DNA of 64,000 nt from Limnohabitans sp. Rim11 (GTDB lineage: Bacteria > Pseudomonadota > Gammaproteobacteria > Burkholderiales > Burkholderiaceae_C), in NCBI RefSeq assembly GCF_001269365.1, contig NZ_CXOM01000003.1, positions 352,852 through 416,851 on the forward strand, read 5' to 3'. The position numbers were made by a program, and so were the translations under genes. Below are positions 29,991-38,391 of the stretch, one piece after another. Below the pieces are notes generated by a model, which saw only the letters and a list, made by a program, of their open reading frames with translations, was not told the origin of the DNA and made no database searches. The first letter of the stretch is position 1; each line of letters starts with the position of its first letter.

Positions 29991-30770
29991 TTGATTGGTT
30001 TTAAACCCGAATGGCCGGCGCCGTCCTATGTTGGCGCCCTGATGACCACCCGCCATGGCGGCGTATCCAGTGCGCCTTGGGACTCGCTTAACTTGGGCGA
30101 CCATGTGGGCGACAATTTAGAAAACGTTACAGCCAATCGGACCCGGGTCGCTCAGCAAATACAGACACCGGCCATCTATTTGCGACAAGTTCATGGTGTT
30201 CAGGGTGTGGCCATCGACACCCAAACCCCTGCCAACACCGAGGCCGACCTGGCTTGGACCCGTCAAGTCGGTGTGGCTTGCACCATGATGGTGGCCGATT
30301 GCTTGCCTATTTTGGTGTGTCATCCGCAGCAAAAATGGGTGGCTTCCGCGCACGCTGGGTGGCGTGGGTTGGCAGGCTCTCAAGGTTTGGGTGTGGTGGA
30401 AAGTCTGGCGTCCGTGATCCACGCACAGGGGCTTTCAACCCAAGATTGTCTGGTTTGGTTGGGCCCCTGCATTGGGCCCACAGCGTTTGAGGTGGGGCCT
30501 GAAGTCTTGGCCGCTTTTCAGAAATACAAGGATCAGGATACGAGCAAAAGCCATTTCGTGCCCTCTGTGGGGGGGAAGTACATGGCCGACTTAGCCGGTT
30601 TGGCTCGGAGTCGTTTGCTAATGGCAGGCTTTCAATATTTGTTCGGCAATGACAGCACACAAGCTTGGTGCACGTTCAGTCAGCCCAATCAGTACCACTC
30701 GCACCGCCGCGACGCTGCTTTGTTGGGAAGTGCAGGGCGCATGGCAGCTTACATTTGGATTACGGCCTAG
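29991..30770 (+). CDS. pgeF: Peptidoglycan editing factor PgeF (DUF152/YfiH family)
   Basis: 259 aa from a TTG 4 bp after maiA. The copper/zinc-type metal site is visible: RQVHGVQGV, VADCLPILVC and SAHAGWRGLAG, with GPCIGPTAFEVG after. Older annotations call this family multicopper polyphenol oxidase (laccase); in E. coli YfiH hydrolyses UDP-MurNAc carrying L-Ser instead of L-Ala, keeping peptidoglycan precursors correct. Likely co-transcribed with maiA. Confidence 0.9.
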   Translation: MIGFKPEWPAPSYVGALMTTRHGGVSSAPWDSLNLGDHVGDNLENVTANRTRVAQQIQTPAIYLRQVHGVQGVAIDTQTPANTEADLAWTRQVGVACTMMVADCLPILVCHPQQKWVASAHAGWRGLAGSQGLGVVESLASVIHAQGLSTQDCLVWLGPCIGPTAFEVGPEVLAAFQKYKDQDTSKSHFVPSVGGKYMADLAGLARSRLLMAGFQYLFGNDSTQAWCTFSQPNQYHSHRRDAALLGSAGRMAAYIWITA

Positions 30771-31020
30771 GCGTCGGCGTTTCAGATTGCGTTTCGTCAC
30801 CGTTTTGTAACGGTTTCTCCTCTGAAGCAGCCTTCTCTAATGCTAATCTGGCACGCTTGCGTTGGGGCGTTCCCATGATGTAAATAATTATGGCAGTTGG
30901 AAGGATCCCGTAAAGAATGAAGGTCACAATGCCTCCTAATACGGTTCCATTTGTGTTGGTGGCCTCGGCCACGCTCATCATGAGCGCTACATAAATCCAA
31001 GCAATTGCAACGATGTACAT
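30760..31020 (-). CDS. Small inner-membrane protein of unknown function
   Basis: 86 aa from the ATG at 31020. Two hydrophobic helices (IVAIAWIYVALMMSVA near residues 3-18 and GGIVTFILYGILPTAIIIYIMG near 28-49) are followed by a basic stretch QRKRARLALEKA and an acidic, Thr/Glu-rich tail. It begins 35 bp before the divergent phaC and overlaps the 3' end of pgeF by 11 bp on the opposite strand. I recognise similar small proteins next to phaC in Comamonadaceae but no function. Confidence 0.7.
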   Translation of the reverse strand: MYIVAIAWIYVALMMSVAEATNTNGTVLGGIVTFILYGILPTAIIIYIMGTPQRKRARLALEKAASEEKPLQNGDETQSETPTPRP

Positions 31021-31055
31021 GCGTATAAAGTTAAAAAAAGAGGGGAGAAAAGCAC

Positions 31056-32774
31056 ATGACCAATTCCACCAATGAATTTTGGACACGCGCCAGTGAAGAG
31101 TTTCAACAAAGCCTCACCAAAAGCTGGGGTCAGGCTATGCAAACCTTTCAAACCATGGACCTTGGCGGTATTGTGCCCTCTGCCGACAAAACTGTCCCTC
31201 AACTCACCTTTTCTCAGGACAAGCTGAAGGAAATACAAGCGGCATATTTGGAAGAAGCCACAGCGCTTTGGAACCATGGCCTAGAGTCCAAGCACGAGAT
31301 CAAAGACCGACGTTTTTCGACCGATGCCTGGACTGGCAACCCTATGGCTGCTTTTACCGCAGGTGCCTATTTGCTCAATGCCAAAACTCTGATGGGTTTG
31401 GCAGAAGCCGTTGAGGCCGACGAGCACACACAAAACAAAATCAAATTTGCGGTGGAGCAATGGGTGGCGGCTTCAGCCCCCAGCAACTTCTTAGCCTTCA
31501 ATGCCGAAGCGCAAAAGAAGGCGATTGAAACCAAAGGCGAAAGTTTGGCCAAAGGCATTCAAAACTTGTTGCACGACATGCAGCAAGGCCATGTGTCCAT
31601 GACCGACGAAAGCAAGTTTGTGGTGGGTGAAAACGTTGCAACCACTGAGGGTGCCGTGGTTTTTGAAAATGAATATTTTCAATTGATTGAGTACAAACCT
31701 CTCACCACCAAGGTTTATGAAAAACCTTTCTTGTTGGTGCCACCATGCATCAACAAGTTTTATATTTTGGACTTGCAGCCCAACAACTCCTTCATTCGGT
31801 ATGCGGTCAGTCAAGGACACCGCACGTTTGTGGTTAGCTGGCGCAACCCCGATGAATCAATGGCCAAGAAATCTTGGGACGACTACATTGAGAATGCAGC
31901 CATCAAGGCCATTGCGCAAGTGCAAGACATCACAGGCGCCAAGCAAATCAATGCATTGGGTTTCTGCGTGGGCGGTACCATCTTGAGCAACGCTCTAGCA
32001 GTGTTGGCGGCACGTGGCGAGAAGCCTGTGGCCAGTGCCACCTTCTTAACCACCTTGATCGACTTCACCGACACAGGCGTGTTGGATGTGTTCATCGACG
32101 AAAACTTTGTGAAGTTCCGTGAAATGCAAATGGGCAAGGGCGGTTTGCTCAAAGGCCAAGACTTGGCCTCTACCTTCAGCTTCCTGCGACCCAACGATTT
32201 GGTTTGGAACTATGTGGTGGGCAACTACCTCAAAGGTGAATCACCACCGCCTTTCGATTTGCTTTACTGGAACAGCGACTCCACCAATTTGCCAGGTCCG
32301 TTCTACGCTTGGTACTTGCGCAATACCTACCTGGAAAACAAATTTGTCACACCAGGCGCCGTCACAGTGTGTGGTGAAAAAATCGATTTGAGCAAAGTTA
32401 ACATTCCCGTCTACATCTACGGCTCACGCGAAGACCATATCGTGCCGATTGGCGGCGCCTATGCGTCAACCCAACACTTGCCAGGCAAGAAGCGTTTTGT
32501 CATGGGTGCATCGGGCCACATTGCAGGCGTGATCAATCCACCCACCGCTAACAAACGCAGCCACTGGTTGCGTGAAGATGGCAAGTTCCCTGCTACTGCA
32601 GATGCGTGGATTGCCGGCGCCACTGAGTTGCCTGGCAGCTGGTGGACTGACTGGTCCAATTGGCTGAAGTCACATGCCGGCAAACAAATTGCTGCCCCCA
32701 AACACTATGGCAAAGATACCAAGTTCAAAACCATTGAAGCTGCGCCAGGCCGATACGTCAAAGCCCGTGCTTGA
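31056..32774 (+). CDS. phaC: Class I poly(R)-hydroxyalkanoate synthase
   Basis: 572 aa. Polymerises (R)-3-hydroxybutyryl-CoA on the granule surface. The lipase-like box is GFCVGG with nucleophile C304; the other triad residues are Asp in YGSREDHIVP and His in GASGHIAGVINPP. The N-terminal PhaC_N region includes WRNPDESMAKKSWDDYIE. SD GAGGGGAG. Length fits class I (single-subunit) synthases such as Cupriavidus PhaC. It heads phaC-phaA-phaB. Confidence 0.96.
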   Translation: MTNSTNEFWTRASEEFQQSLTKSWGQAMQTFQTMDLGGIVPSADKTVPQLTFSQDKLKEIQAAYLEEATALWNHGLESKHEIKDRRFSTDAWTGNPMAAFTAGAYLLNAKTLMGLAEAVEADEHTQNKIKFAVEQWVAASAPSNFLAFNAEAQKKAIETKGESLAKGIQNLLHDMQQGHVSMTDESKFVVGENVATTEGAVVFENEYFQLIEYKPLTTKVYEKPFLLVPPCINKFYILDLQPNNSFIRYAVSQGHRTFVVSWRNPDESMAKKSWDDYIENAAIKAIAQVQDITGAKQINALGFCVGGTILSNALAVLAARGEKPVASATFLTTLIDFTDTGVLDVFIDENFVKFREMQMGKGGLLKGQDLASTFSFLRPNDLVWNYVVGNYLKGESPPPFDLLYWNSDSTNLPGPFYAWYLRNTYLENKFVTPGAVTVCGEKIDLSKVNIPVYIYGSREDHIVPIGGAYASTQHLPGKKRFVMGASGHIAGVINPPTANKRSHWLREDGKFPATADAWIAGATELPGSWWTDWSNWLKSHAGKQIAAPKHYGKDTKFKTIEAAPGRYVKARA

Positions 32775-32811
32775 TTTTTAAATTCATTCATTCATAAAAA
32801 AGGAAGACATC

Positions 32812-33990
32812 ATGGAAGATATCGTCATTGTTTCGGCAGCTCGCACTGCCGTTGGTAAATTTGGTGGTTCATTGGCCAAAGTTGCGGCCCCAGAATTGGG
32901 CAGCATTGCCATTCGCGAAGCCATTGCGCGCGCGGGTCTCAGCATGGATCAAATTGGCGAAGTCATCATGGGCCAAGTGTTGGCTGCTGGCGCAGGTCAA
33001 AATCCTGCACGCCAAGCCATGATGAAGGCTGGCGTCGCCAAAGAAACACCGGCCCTCACTATCAACGCCGTTTGCGGCTCTGGTTTGAAAGCCGTCATGT
33101 TGGCCGCGCAAGCTGTCGCTTGGGGCGACAGCGAGATTGTGGTGGCCGGTGGTCAAGAAAACATGAGCGCATCACCCCACGTGTTGATGGGTTCACGCGA
33201 TGGCCAACGCATGGGCAACTGGAACATGGTTGATACCATGATTGTCGATGGCCTGTGGGACGTTTATAACCAATACCACATGGGCATCACAGCCGAGAAC
33301 GTGGCCAAGGCGCATAACATTTCTCGCGACATGCAAGATGCATTGGCCTTGGGCAGCCAACAAAAAGCCAGCGCGGCACAAGACGCTGGCAAGTTCAAAG
33401 ACGAAATTGTCGATGTGCTCATTCCTCAGCGCAAAGGCGATGCCTTGGTGTTCAACACCGATGAATTCATCAACAAGAAAACCAATGCAGAAGCTTTGGC
33501 AGGTTTGCGTCCAGCCTTTGACAAAGCAGGTTCTGTGACTGCCGGTAACGCTTCAGGTATCAATGACGGCGCAGCGGCCGTGGTGGTCATGTCTGCCAAG
33601 AAAGCTGCCGCCTTAGGTTTAACACCTTTGGCACGCATCGCTGCGTTTGGTACCAGTGGTTTAGATCCTGCCACCATGGGCATGGGCCCAGTGCCAGCAT
33701 CGCAAAAAGCTTTGCAGCGCGCAGGTTGGAAAGCCAGCGATGTTGATTTGTTTGAATTGAACGAAGCCTTTGCGGCCCAAGCTTGCGCGGTTAATAAAGC
33801 TTTGGACATTGACCCTGCACGGGTCAACGTCAATGGTGGCGCCATTGCCATCGGTCACCCCATCGGTGCGTCTGGTTGCCGTATCTTGGTGACCTTGTTG
33901 CACGAAATGCAGCGTCAAAATGCCAAAAAAGGCTTGGCTGCACTTTGCATCGGCGGTGGCATGGGCGTGTCATTGGCCCTCGAACGTTAA
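32812..33990 (+). CDS. phaA: Acetyl-CoA C-acetyltransferase (beta-ketothiolase)
   Basis: 392 aa, the standard biosynthetic thiolase length. Condenses two acetyl-CoA to acetoacetyl-CoA. Active-site cysteine in INAVCGSGLKAVMLA (C88), the GGxEsMS-like GGQENMSASPHVL loop, NVNGGAIAIGHPIGASG with the catalytic His, and the second Cys in LCIGGGMGVSLALER. Located 37 bp after phaC and 41 bp before phaB, so it supplies the PHB pathway. Confidence 0.96.
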   Translation: MEDIVIVSAARTAVGKFGGSLAKVAAPELGSIAIREAIARAGLSMDQIGEVIMGQVLAAGAGQNPARQAMMKAGVAKETPALTINAVCGSGLKAVMLAAQAVAWGDSEIVVAGGQENMSASPHVLMGSRDGQRMGNWNMVDTMIVDGLWDVYNQYHMGITAENVAKAHNISRDMQDALALGSQQKASAAQDAGKFKDEIVDVLIPQRKGDALVFNTDEFINKKTNAEALAGLRPAFDKAGSVTAGNASGINDGAAAVVVMSAKKAAALGLTPLARIAAFGTSGLDPATMGMGPVPASQKALQRAGWKASDVDLFELNEAFAAQACAVNKALDIDPARVNVNGGAIAIGHPIGASGCRILVTLLHEMQRQNAKKGLAALCIGGGMGVSLALER

Positions 33991-34031
33991 TTTTTCAGAA
34001 ACTATCAAACTCATTTTTAAGGAGACAAACC

Positions 34032-34769
34032 ATGAGTCAAAAAGTAGCATACGTCACAGGTGGTATGGGTGGCATTGGTACCGCCATTTGTCAGCGCCTT
34101 CACAAAGAAGGTTTCAAGGTGATTGCGGGTTGCGGCCCTACACGTGATTTCACAAAGTGGCTCGATGAGCAAAAAGCTTTGGGTTACACCTTCTACGCAT
34201 CCGTCGGCAACGTGGGTGATTGGAATTCAACCGTTGAAGCTTTCACCAAAGCCAAAGCCGAACACGGCACCATCGACGTGTTGGTCAACAACGCTGGCAT
34301 TACCAAAGATCGCATGTTCTTAAAAATGTCGCGTGAAGATTGGGACGCCGTCATTGAAACCAACCTCAACTCCATGTTCAACGTGACCAAGCAAGTGGTA
34401 GCCGACATGGTTGAAAAAGGTTGGGGCCGCATTGTCAACATTTCATCGGTGAACGGTGAAAAGGGTCAAGCAGGTCAAACCAATTACTCGGCTGCCAAAG
34501 CGGGCATGCACGGTTTCTCGATGGCTTTGGCCCAAGAGTTGGCCACCAAAGGCGTGACCGTTAACACCGTGAGCCCTGGCTACATTGGTACCGACATGGT
34601 CAAGGCCATTCGTCCTGATGTGCTGGAAAAAATCGTGGCCACAGTGCCTGTGAAGCGTTTGGGCGAGCCAAGCGAAATTGCTTCCATCATTGCTTGGTTG
34701 GCGTCTGAAGAAGGTGGCTATGCCACAGGTGCAGATTTCTCCGTTAATGGCGGTTTGCACATGGGTTAA
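34032..34769 (+). CDS. phaB: Acetoacetyl-CoA reductase (NADPH)
   Basis: 245 aa short-chain dehydrogenase reducing acetoacetyl-CoA to (R)-3-hydroxybutyryl-CoA. Cofactor loop VTGGMGGIGTAI (residues ~8-19), NNAG motif VLVNNAGITKD, catalytic Ser in ISSVNG and YxxxK in NYSAAKAG. Start is the ATG with AAGGAG upstream; the frame open to 33876 lies inside phaA. A strong terminator follows. Confidence 0.96.
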   Translation: MSQKVAYVTGGMGGIGTAICQRLHKEGFKVIAGCGPTRDFTKWLDEQKALGYTFYASVGNVGDWNSTVEAFTKAKAEHGTIDVLVNNAGITKDRMFLKMSREDWDAVIETNLNSMFNVTKQVVADMVEKGWGRIVNISSVNGEKGQAGQTNYSAAKAGMHGFSMALAQELATKGVTVNTVSPGYIGTDMVKAIRPDVLEKIVATVPVKRLGEPSEIASIIAWLASEEGGYATGADFSVNGGLHMG

Positions 34770-34802
34770 TTCCCCTGCGTGGCACTTGCTGTCATGTTGC
34801 AG

Positions 34803-34828
34803 AACCCCGCCTTGGCGGGGTTTTTTTT
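34803..34828 (+). terminator. Rho-independent terminator after phaB
   Basis: AACCCCGCC/GGCGGGGTT, 9-bp stem with a 2-nt apex, then a run of eight T. It closes the pha operon and abuts the end of the convergent monooxygenase gene. Confidence 0.9.
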
Positions 34829-36500
34829 ATGTCTGTGTCAGTTCGCTTTGGCCGACGACTTGGGCCAGCACTGCCTTCGCTTGGCTGGCATCGTTGCCGC
34901 GCCAAGCCACGATTTGGTCTGGCCGAATTAAGACCATGGGTGCTTCGTAAAGACTCAAAATTTCTGGGCCTGTTTGATGAACCACTTTCAAGTCTATGCC
35001 AGTCAATGCAGCCTCGCGTTCATACGCGCTTGTCTCAACGGCGTCTGGCCCCAACACCAACAAGGTCCATTCTGTGTGGAAGGTGTCGAACAGCGAACGA
35101 CCATCTGCCAGCCATGCGTGTGGCGGTCTACCGCCCGGTGTGGCACATGCCACATAACTGTTGGCGGTATCGGGTGGCGCACTGGTGCCATCACCAACAA
35201 TGATGGGGCTGTTGTCGTAACGCCCGCCAAATGTGACGCCTGGAATGTTGAATTCGCGGCGCACGTGGCCATTCAAATAGTCCGACGCCAGCGCGCGAGC
35301 TTGATCACCTTCGGGTGTTGAATCTTCAAGTTCGGGGGCAGCTTCAAACAAGCCAATGGAGTCGGCAAATTGACGCGCATAACCGGTGTTGCGCACGGCA
35401 AGCGGATGACGCTCTAGGTGGTAGCTGTCAAGCAGTGAAGCAGGGGCTTGGCCCTTCAGCACACTGGCCAGTTTCCAGCTTAAGTTGACTGCATCTTCAA
35501 CTGCAGTGTTGTAGCCCAGTCCACCAGTAGGTGTGAACAAGTGCGCTGCATCGCCCCCTAAAAAGACGCGACCCTGTTGAAAGGATTCGGCCACCAGTGC
35601 GTGGCCCGCCATCCATGTGGCCATGGAGAGAATTTCGATGTCGAGGTGCTGGCCAAAGGCCTTCGAAAACCAATGCCGTGCATCGGCCTCGGTCAAAGCT
35701 TCAGTGGCTTCGTCGTCGCCCATTTGAATGTGGAAGGCAAACTCGCTCACGCCGTCGACTGACATGATGAAGGCTCTGAGCTCCGGGTTGACCACCACAT
35801 ACATCCAAGCGCGGTCGTTGGCATTGAGCCGATAAAAGTCAGGGGCCTTGAGGTAGACCGCTAGCATCTTGCCGCCCATGAACTTGCGCTTGAAGCCAGT
35901 GGCGCCGCCCCAGTTGATGCCCAGTTGGTTGCGAACAAAACTGCGTGCACCGTCAGCGCCCACCAAATAATCGGCTTTGACTTGGAGGCTTTGTTGGCCA
36001 TCTACGGAAGCCACTACGGCCTCAATACCATCAACCGTGTCGGTAAATTGTTTGAGTTGCCAGCCGTAGCGCATCTCAACGCTGGCTTGTTGCTGTGCAT
36101 GCCGATGCAGACAGACTTCGACATACTTTTGTGACACGCGGTGCGGTAGCTCTGCGGCACTCCAAGAGCCCGACATGTTCTTGATGGCTTGTGGTGCGGC
36201 TGCCGCAGTGGGCAGCCTCAGACGCGCCAGCTCGGTACCGCCAAAGCGGGTGAGGTAGGCGATGTCAGTGGGGTGATCTGGCGGCAGACCCATGCTGCGA
36301 ATTTCGTGCGCAAAACCCAAACGCCGAAAATGCTCCATGGTTCGCGCTTGAGTGGCATTGGCTTGCGGGTTGAATGCGGTACCTGATTTGGCATCGACCA
36401 GTAGGCAAGAAATATGGCGCCTTCCAAGTTCATTGGCAAGCATTAAGCCGCAAGGGCCACCGCCCGCAATTAGGACTTGAACCTTCTGTGTGTTCGTCAT
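34827..36500 (-). CDS. FAD-dependent aromatic-ring monooxygenase
   Basis: 557 aa from the ATG of MTNTQKVQVLIAGGG; the frame stays open to 36560. Class A flavoprotein hydroxylase: ADP-binding VLIAGGGPCGLMLANELGRR (residues ~8-27), the DG motif YLVGADGARSFVRNQLG, and the GD motif FLGGDAAHLFTPTGGLGYNTAVEDAVNLSWKL. The C-terminal part resembles the thioredoxin-like domain of phenol hydroxylase/MhpA-type enzymes. It probably hydroxylates a phenolic ring to give the substrate of the neighbouring intradiol dioxygenase (inference). The substrate cannot be read from the sequence. Confidence 0.88.
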   Translation of the reverse strand: MTNTQKVQVLIAGGGPCGLMLANELGRRHISCLLVDAKSGTAFNPQANATQARTMEHFRRLGFAHEIRSMGLPPDHPTDIAYLTRFGGTELARLRLPTAAAAPQAIKNMSGSWSAAELPHRVSQKYVEVCLHRHAQQQASVEMRYGWQLKQFTDTVDGIEAVVASVDGQQSLQVKADYLVGADGARSFVRNQLGINWGGATGFKRKFMGGKMLAVYLKAPDFYRLNANDRAWMYVVVNPELRAFIMSVDGVSEFAFHIQMGDDEATEALTEADARHWFSKAFGQHLDIEILSMATWMAGHALVAESFQQGRVFLGGDAAHLFTPTGGLGYNTAVEDAVNLSWKLASVLKGQAPASLLDSYHLERHPLAVRNTGYARQFADSIGLFEAAPELEDSTPEGDQARALASDYLNGHVRREFNIPGVTFGGRYDNSPIIVGDGTSAPPDTANSYVACATPGGRPPHAWLADGRSLFDTFHTEWTLLVLGPDAVETSAYEREAALTGIDLKVVHQTGPEILSLYEAPMVLIRPDQIVAWRGNDASQAKAVLAQVVGQSELTQT

Positions 36501-36549
36501 GGATAAGAAACTCTCAAGAGGTGCTGCAGTGCGTTTGTGCGTTAGTGAT

Positions 36550-37407
36550 TTAGTCTGCACGTGCTAGCGCAATTGGCAGGTCTACCTTGAGGTAGTGAGC
36601 CGGTAGGCCCAGGCGCTTGGCTGTTGCTTCGTCGGTGGTGGGGGTGAACGGTCGAACCAGTGAGGCGCGAACACCAAATACGGCGTCTTTTTCAACCCAA
36701 GGATCGGCGTCATCAAAGACTTCTGTAATTAAGCTGCGGTAGCCGGGTGCTTCCACAATGATGTGAAAGTGTGCGGGTCGCCAGGCATCACGGTGCGACA
36801 CACGCAACAATTCGCCAACGGGTCCATCGGTGGGCACCAGATAAGGGCGAGGGCGAATGGTGGCCAGCTCGAAATGACCATCGGCATCCACCTTGATTTG
36901 GCATCTCAGATTGTCTTGAGGTTGGCTGTCGTCCATTTGCCAATACATGCCGTTGTCGGCGTTTTGCCAAAAATCGATGGTGGCGTTGGCCAGGGGCTTT
37001 CCTTCAATATCGGTCACGCGGCCTTGAAGCAATACGACCTCACCAGCGTTGTCACGCACAAGGTTGGCACCGTTGCCTACCCACGGTGAGCCTCGGGTAT
37101 GGAAGGGGCCCAGCACACTTCCTTCTGTTGCGCCTGGTCTGGCGGCCATGAGGTCAACCAGAGACGACAAGCCCAGCACATCAGACATCAATGTGAATTC
37201 ACTGCGCGAGGCATCGCTGATCTCTGCCGCGCGGTGCATAAACGCAATGCCTTCGCGCCATTCATCATGGGTCAACTTCGTTTCTGTTGCAAAGGCATGC
37301 AGGTGATGCACGAGCCGATTGACCAAGTGCTTGAGCCTTTCATCATCGATGTTTGAAAAGCTACTTTTGACGGTATCGGTCAGGTTGCTTCGGGTAATGT
37401 TTTTCAT
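36550..37407 (-). CDS. Intradiol ring-cleavage dioxygenase (catechol/hydroxyquinol 1,2-dioxygenase family)
   Basis: 285 aa. N-terminal helical dioxygenase_N domain (residues ~20-95), then the beta-sandwich catalytic domain beginning SVLGPFHTRGSPW. Fe(III) ligands of the family, two Tyr and two His, fit GMYWQMDD, RPRPYLVPTDGPVG and RPAHFHIIVEAPGY. Cleaves catechols or 1,2,4-trihydroxybenzene between the hydroxyls to muconate or maleylacetate. It is 49 bp from the monooxygenase and 2 bp from the FAH-family gene, all on the minus strand, hence one operon. The N-terminal domain is shared by catechol and hydroxyquinol enzymes, so the exact substrate is open. Confidence 0.87.
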   Translation of the reverse strand: MKNITRSNLTDTVKSSFSNIDDERLKHLVNRLVHHLHAFATETKLTHDEWREGIAFMHRAAEISDASRSEFTLMSDVLGLSSLVDLMAARPGATEGSVLGPFHTRGSPWVGNGANLVRDNAGEVVLLQGRVTDIEGKPLANATIDFWQNADNGMYWQMDDSQPQDNLRCQIKVDADGHFELATIRPRPYLVPTDGPVGELLRVSHRDAWRPAHFHIIVEAPGYRSLITEVFDDADPWVEKDAVFGVRASLVRPFTPTTDEATAKRLGLPAHYLKVDLPIALARAD

Positions 37408-37409
37408 GA

Positions 37410-38279
37410 CTAGGCTGCCATCAGGCCAACTTGGTTGCTCAGAATGCCGATACCTTCCACTTCGATTTCGATGGTGTCGCCAGGCTGCATCCAGACAGGT
37501 GGTTTGCGCGCATAACCCACGCCAGCGGGGGTGCCCATCACAATCACGTCGCCAGGTTCTAGTGTCATGCAGGCAGACATCATGGCAATGGTGGGAGCCA
37601 CATGAAACACCATGTCGGTGGTTGACGCACTTTGCATCACTTTGCCATTCAGGCGCGATTCGATGTGCAGGCCCACGCAGCCAGGCGGCAGTTCGTCTGC
37701 AGTGACCAAGTGGGGGCCAAAGCCGCCGGTTTGGTCAAAGTTTTTGCCCACTGTCCATTGGGTGGTTTTGCGCTGGTAATCACGGAAGGTTGCGTCGTTG
37801 AAGCACGCGTAGGCAAACACCGAGTCAAGGGCTTCCGCTTCGCTGACGTTGCGTGTGGTTTTGCCAATGACCAAGGCCAGCTCTGCTTCGAAATCAAGCG
37901 ATGTAGAGATGGGTGGAATGGGGATGGTGCCTTTGTGCGCAAGCAGCGAGGAAGGACCCCGATAAAAGATGGTGGGGTAATCGGCGACCTTGTTGCCACC
38001 TTCGGCTGCATGGTCGTGATAGTTCACACCCAAACAAATAATTTTGCTAGGACGGGGCACGCAGGGCAGCAAATTGACTTGGTCTAGCGACAAGTGCGGG
38101 GCCGATTCAGCGCGCTGGGCGATGCTGGCTATCAGCGTCTTGTTGCTGTGGACATGTGCAAAAAAGTCATTGATGCTGGCAGGGGCGTTGTCCATGCAGT
38201 GGCGCATGTCGGCCACACCTTGCGCTACTAAGACGCCGTAGCGGACGACTTCTTGGTGTGTGTAACTGATGAGTTTCAT
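37410..38279 (-). CDS. Fumarylacetoacetate hydrolase family protein
   Basis: 289 aa from MKLISYTHQEVVRYG; the frame is open to 38345. The FAH fold catalytic region starts near IICLGVNYHDHAAEGG, and metal ligands are DFEAELALVIG with YACFNDATFRDYQ. C-terminal GDVIVMGTPAGVGYARKPPVWMQPGD is typical. Members hydrolyse or decarboxylate acylpyruvates and 2-hydroxymuconate derivatives, or hydrate dienoates. First gene of the aromatic operon, transcribed away from the LysR gene. Its reaction does not obviously follow intradiol cleavage, which usually leads to lactones. Confidence 0.87.
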   Translation of the reverse strand: MKLISYTHQEVVRYGVLVAQGVADMRHCMDNAPASINDFFAHVHSNKTLIASIAQRAESAPHLSLDQVNLLPCVPRPSKIICLGVNYHDHAAEGGNKVADYPTIFYRGPSSLLAHKGTIPIPPISTSLDFEAELALVIGKTTRNVSEAEALDSVFAYACFNDATFRDYQRKTTQWTVGKNFDQTGGFGPHLVTADELPPGCVGLHIESRLNGKVMQSASTTDMVFHVAPTIAMMSACMTLEPGDVIVMGTPAGVGYARKPPVWMQPGDTIEIEVEGIGILSNQVGLMAA

Positions 38280-38337
38280 AGTGAGTTGCTTGTATTTAAA
38301 AAACTTGATTGTGACTTGAAGTCTAGGTGATCTTGGA

Positions 38338-38385
38338 GTTCTCAAAGAGAGGGCAAAATATGCTCTCTGATTACAAAATGAGAAC
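38338..38385. promoter_or_regulatory. Nested inverted repeats, candidate LysR operator
   Basis: GTTCTCA (38338-38344) pairs with TGAGAAC (38379-38385). Inside them AGAGAG (38346-38351) and CTCTCT (38363-38368) are separated by exactly 11 bp, the spacing typical of LysR-type sites. The element fills the intergenic region 7 bp before the lysR ATG and ~60 bp before the divergent operon. Confidence 0.6.
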
Positions 38386-38391
38386 GCTTAA

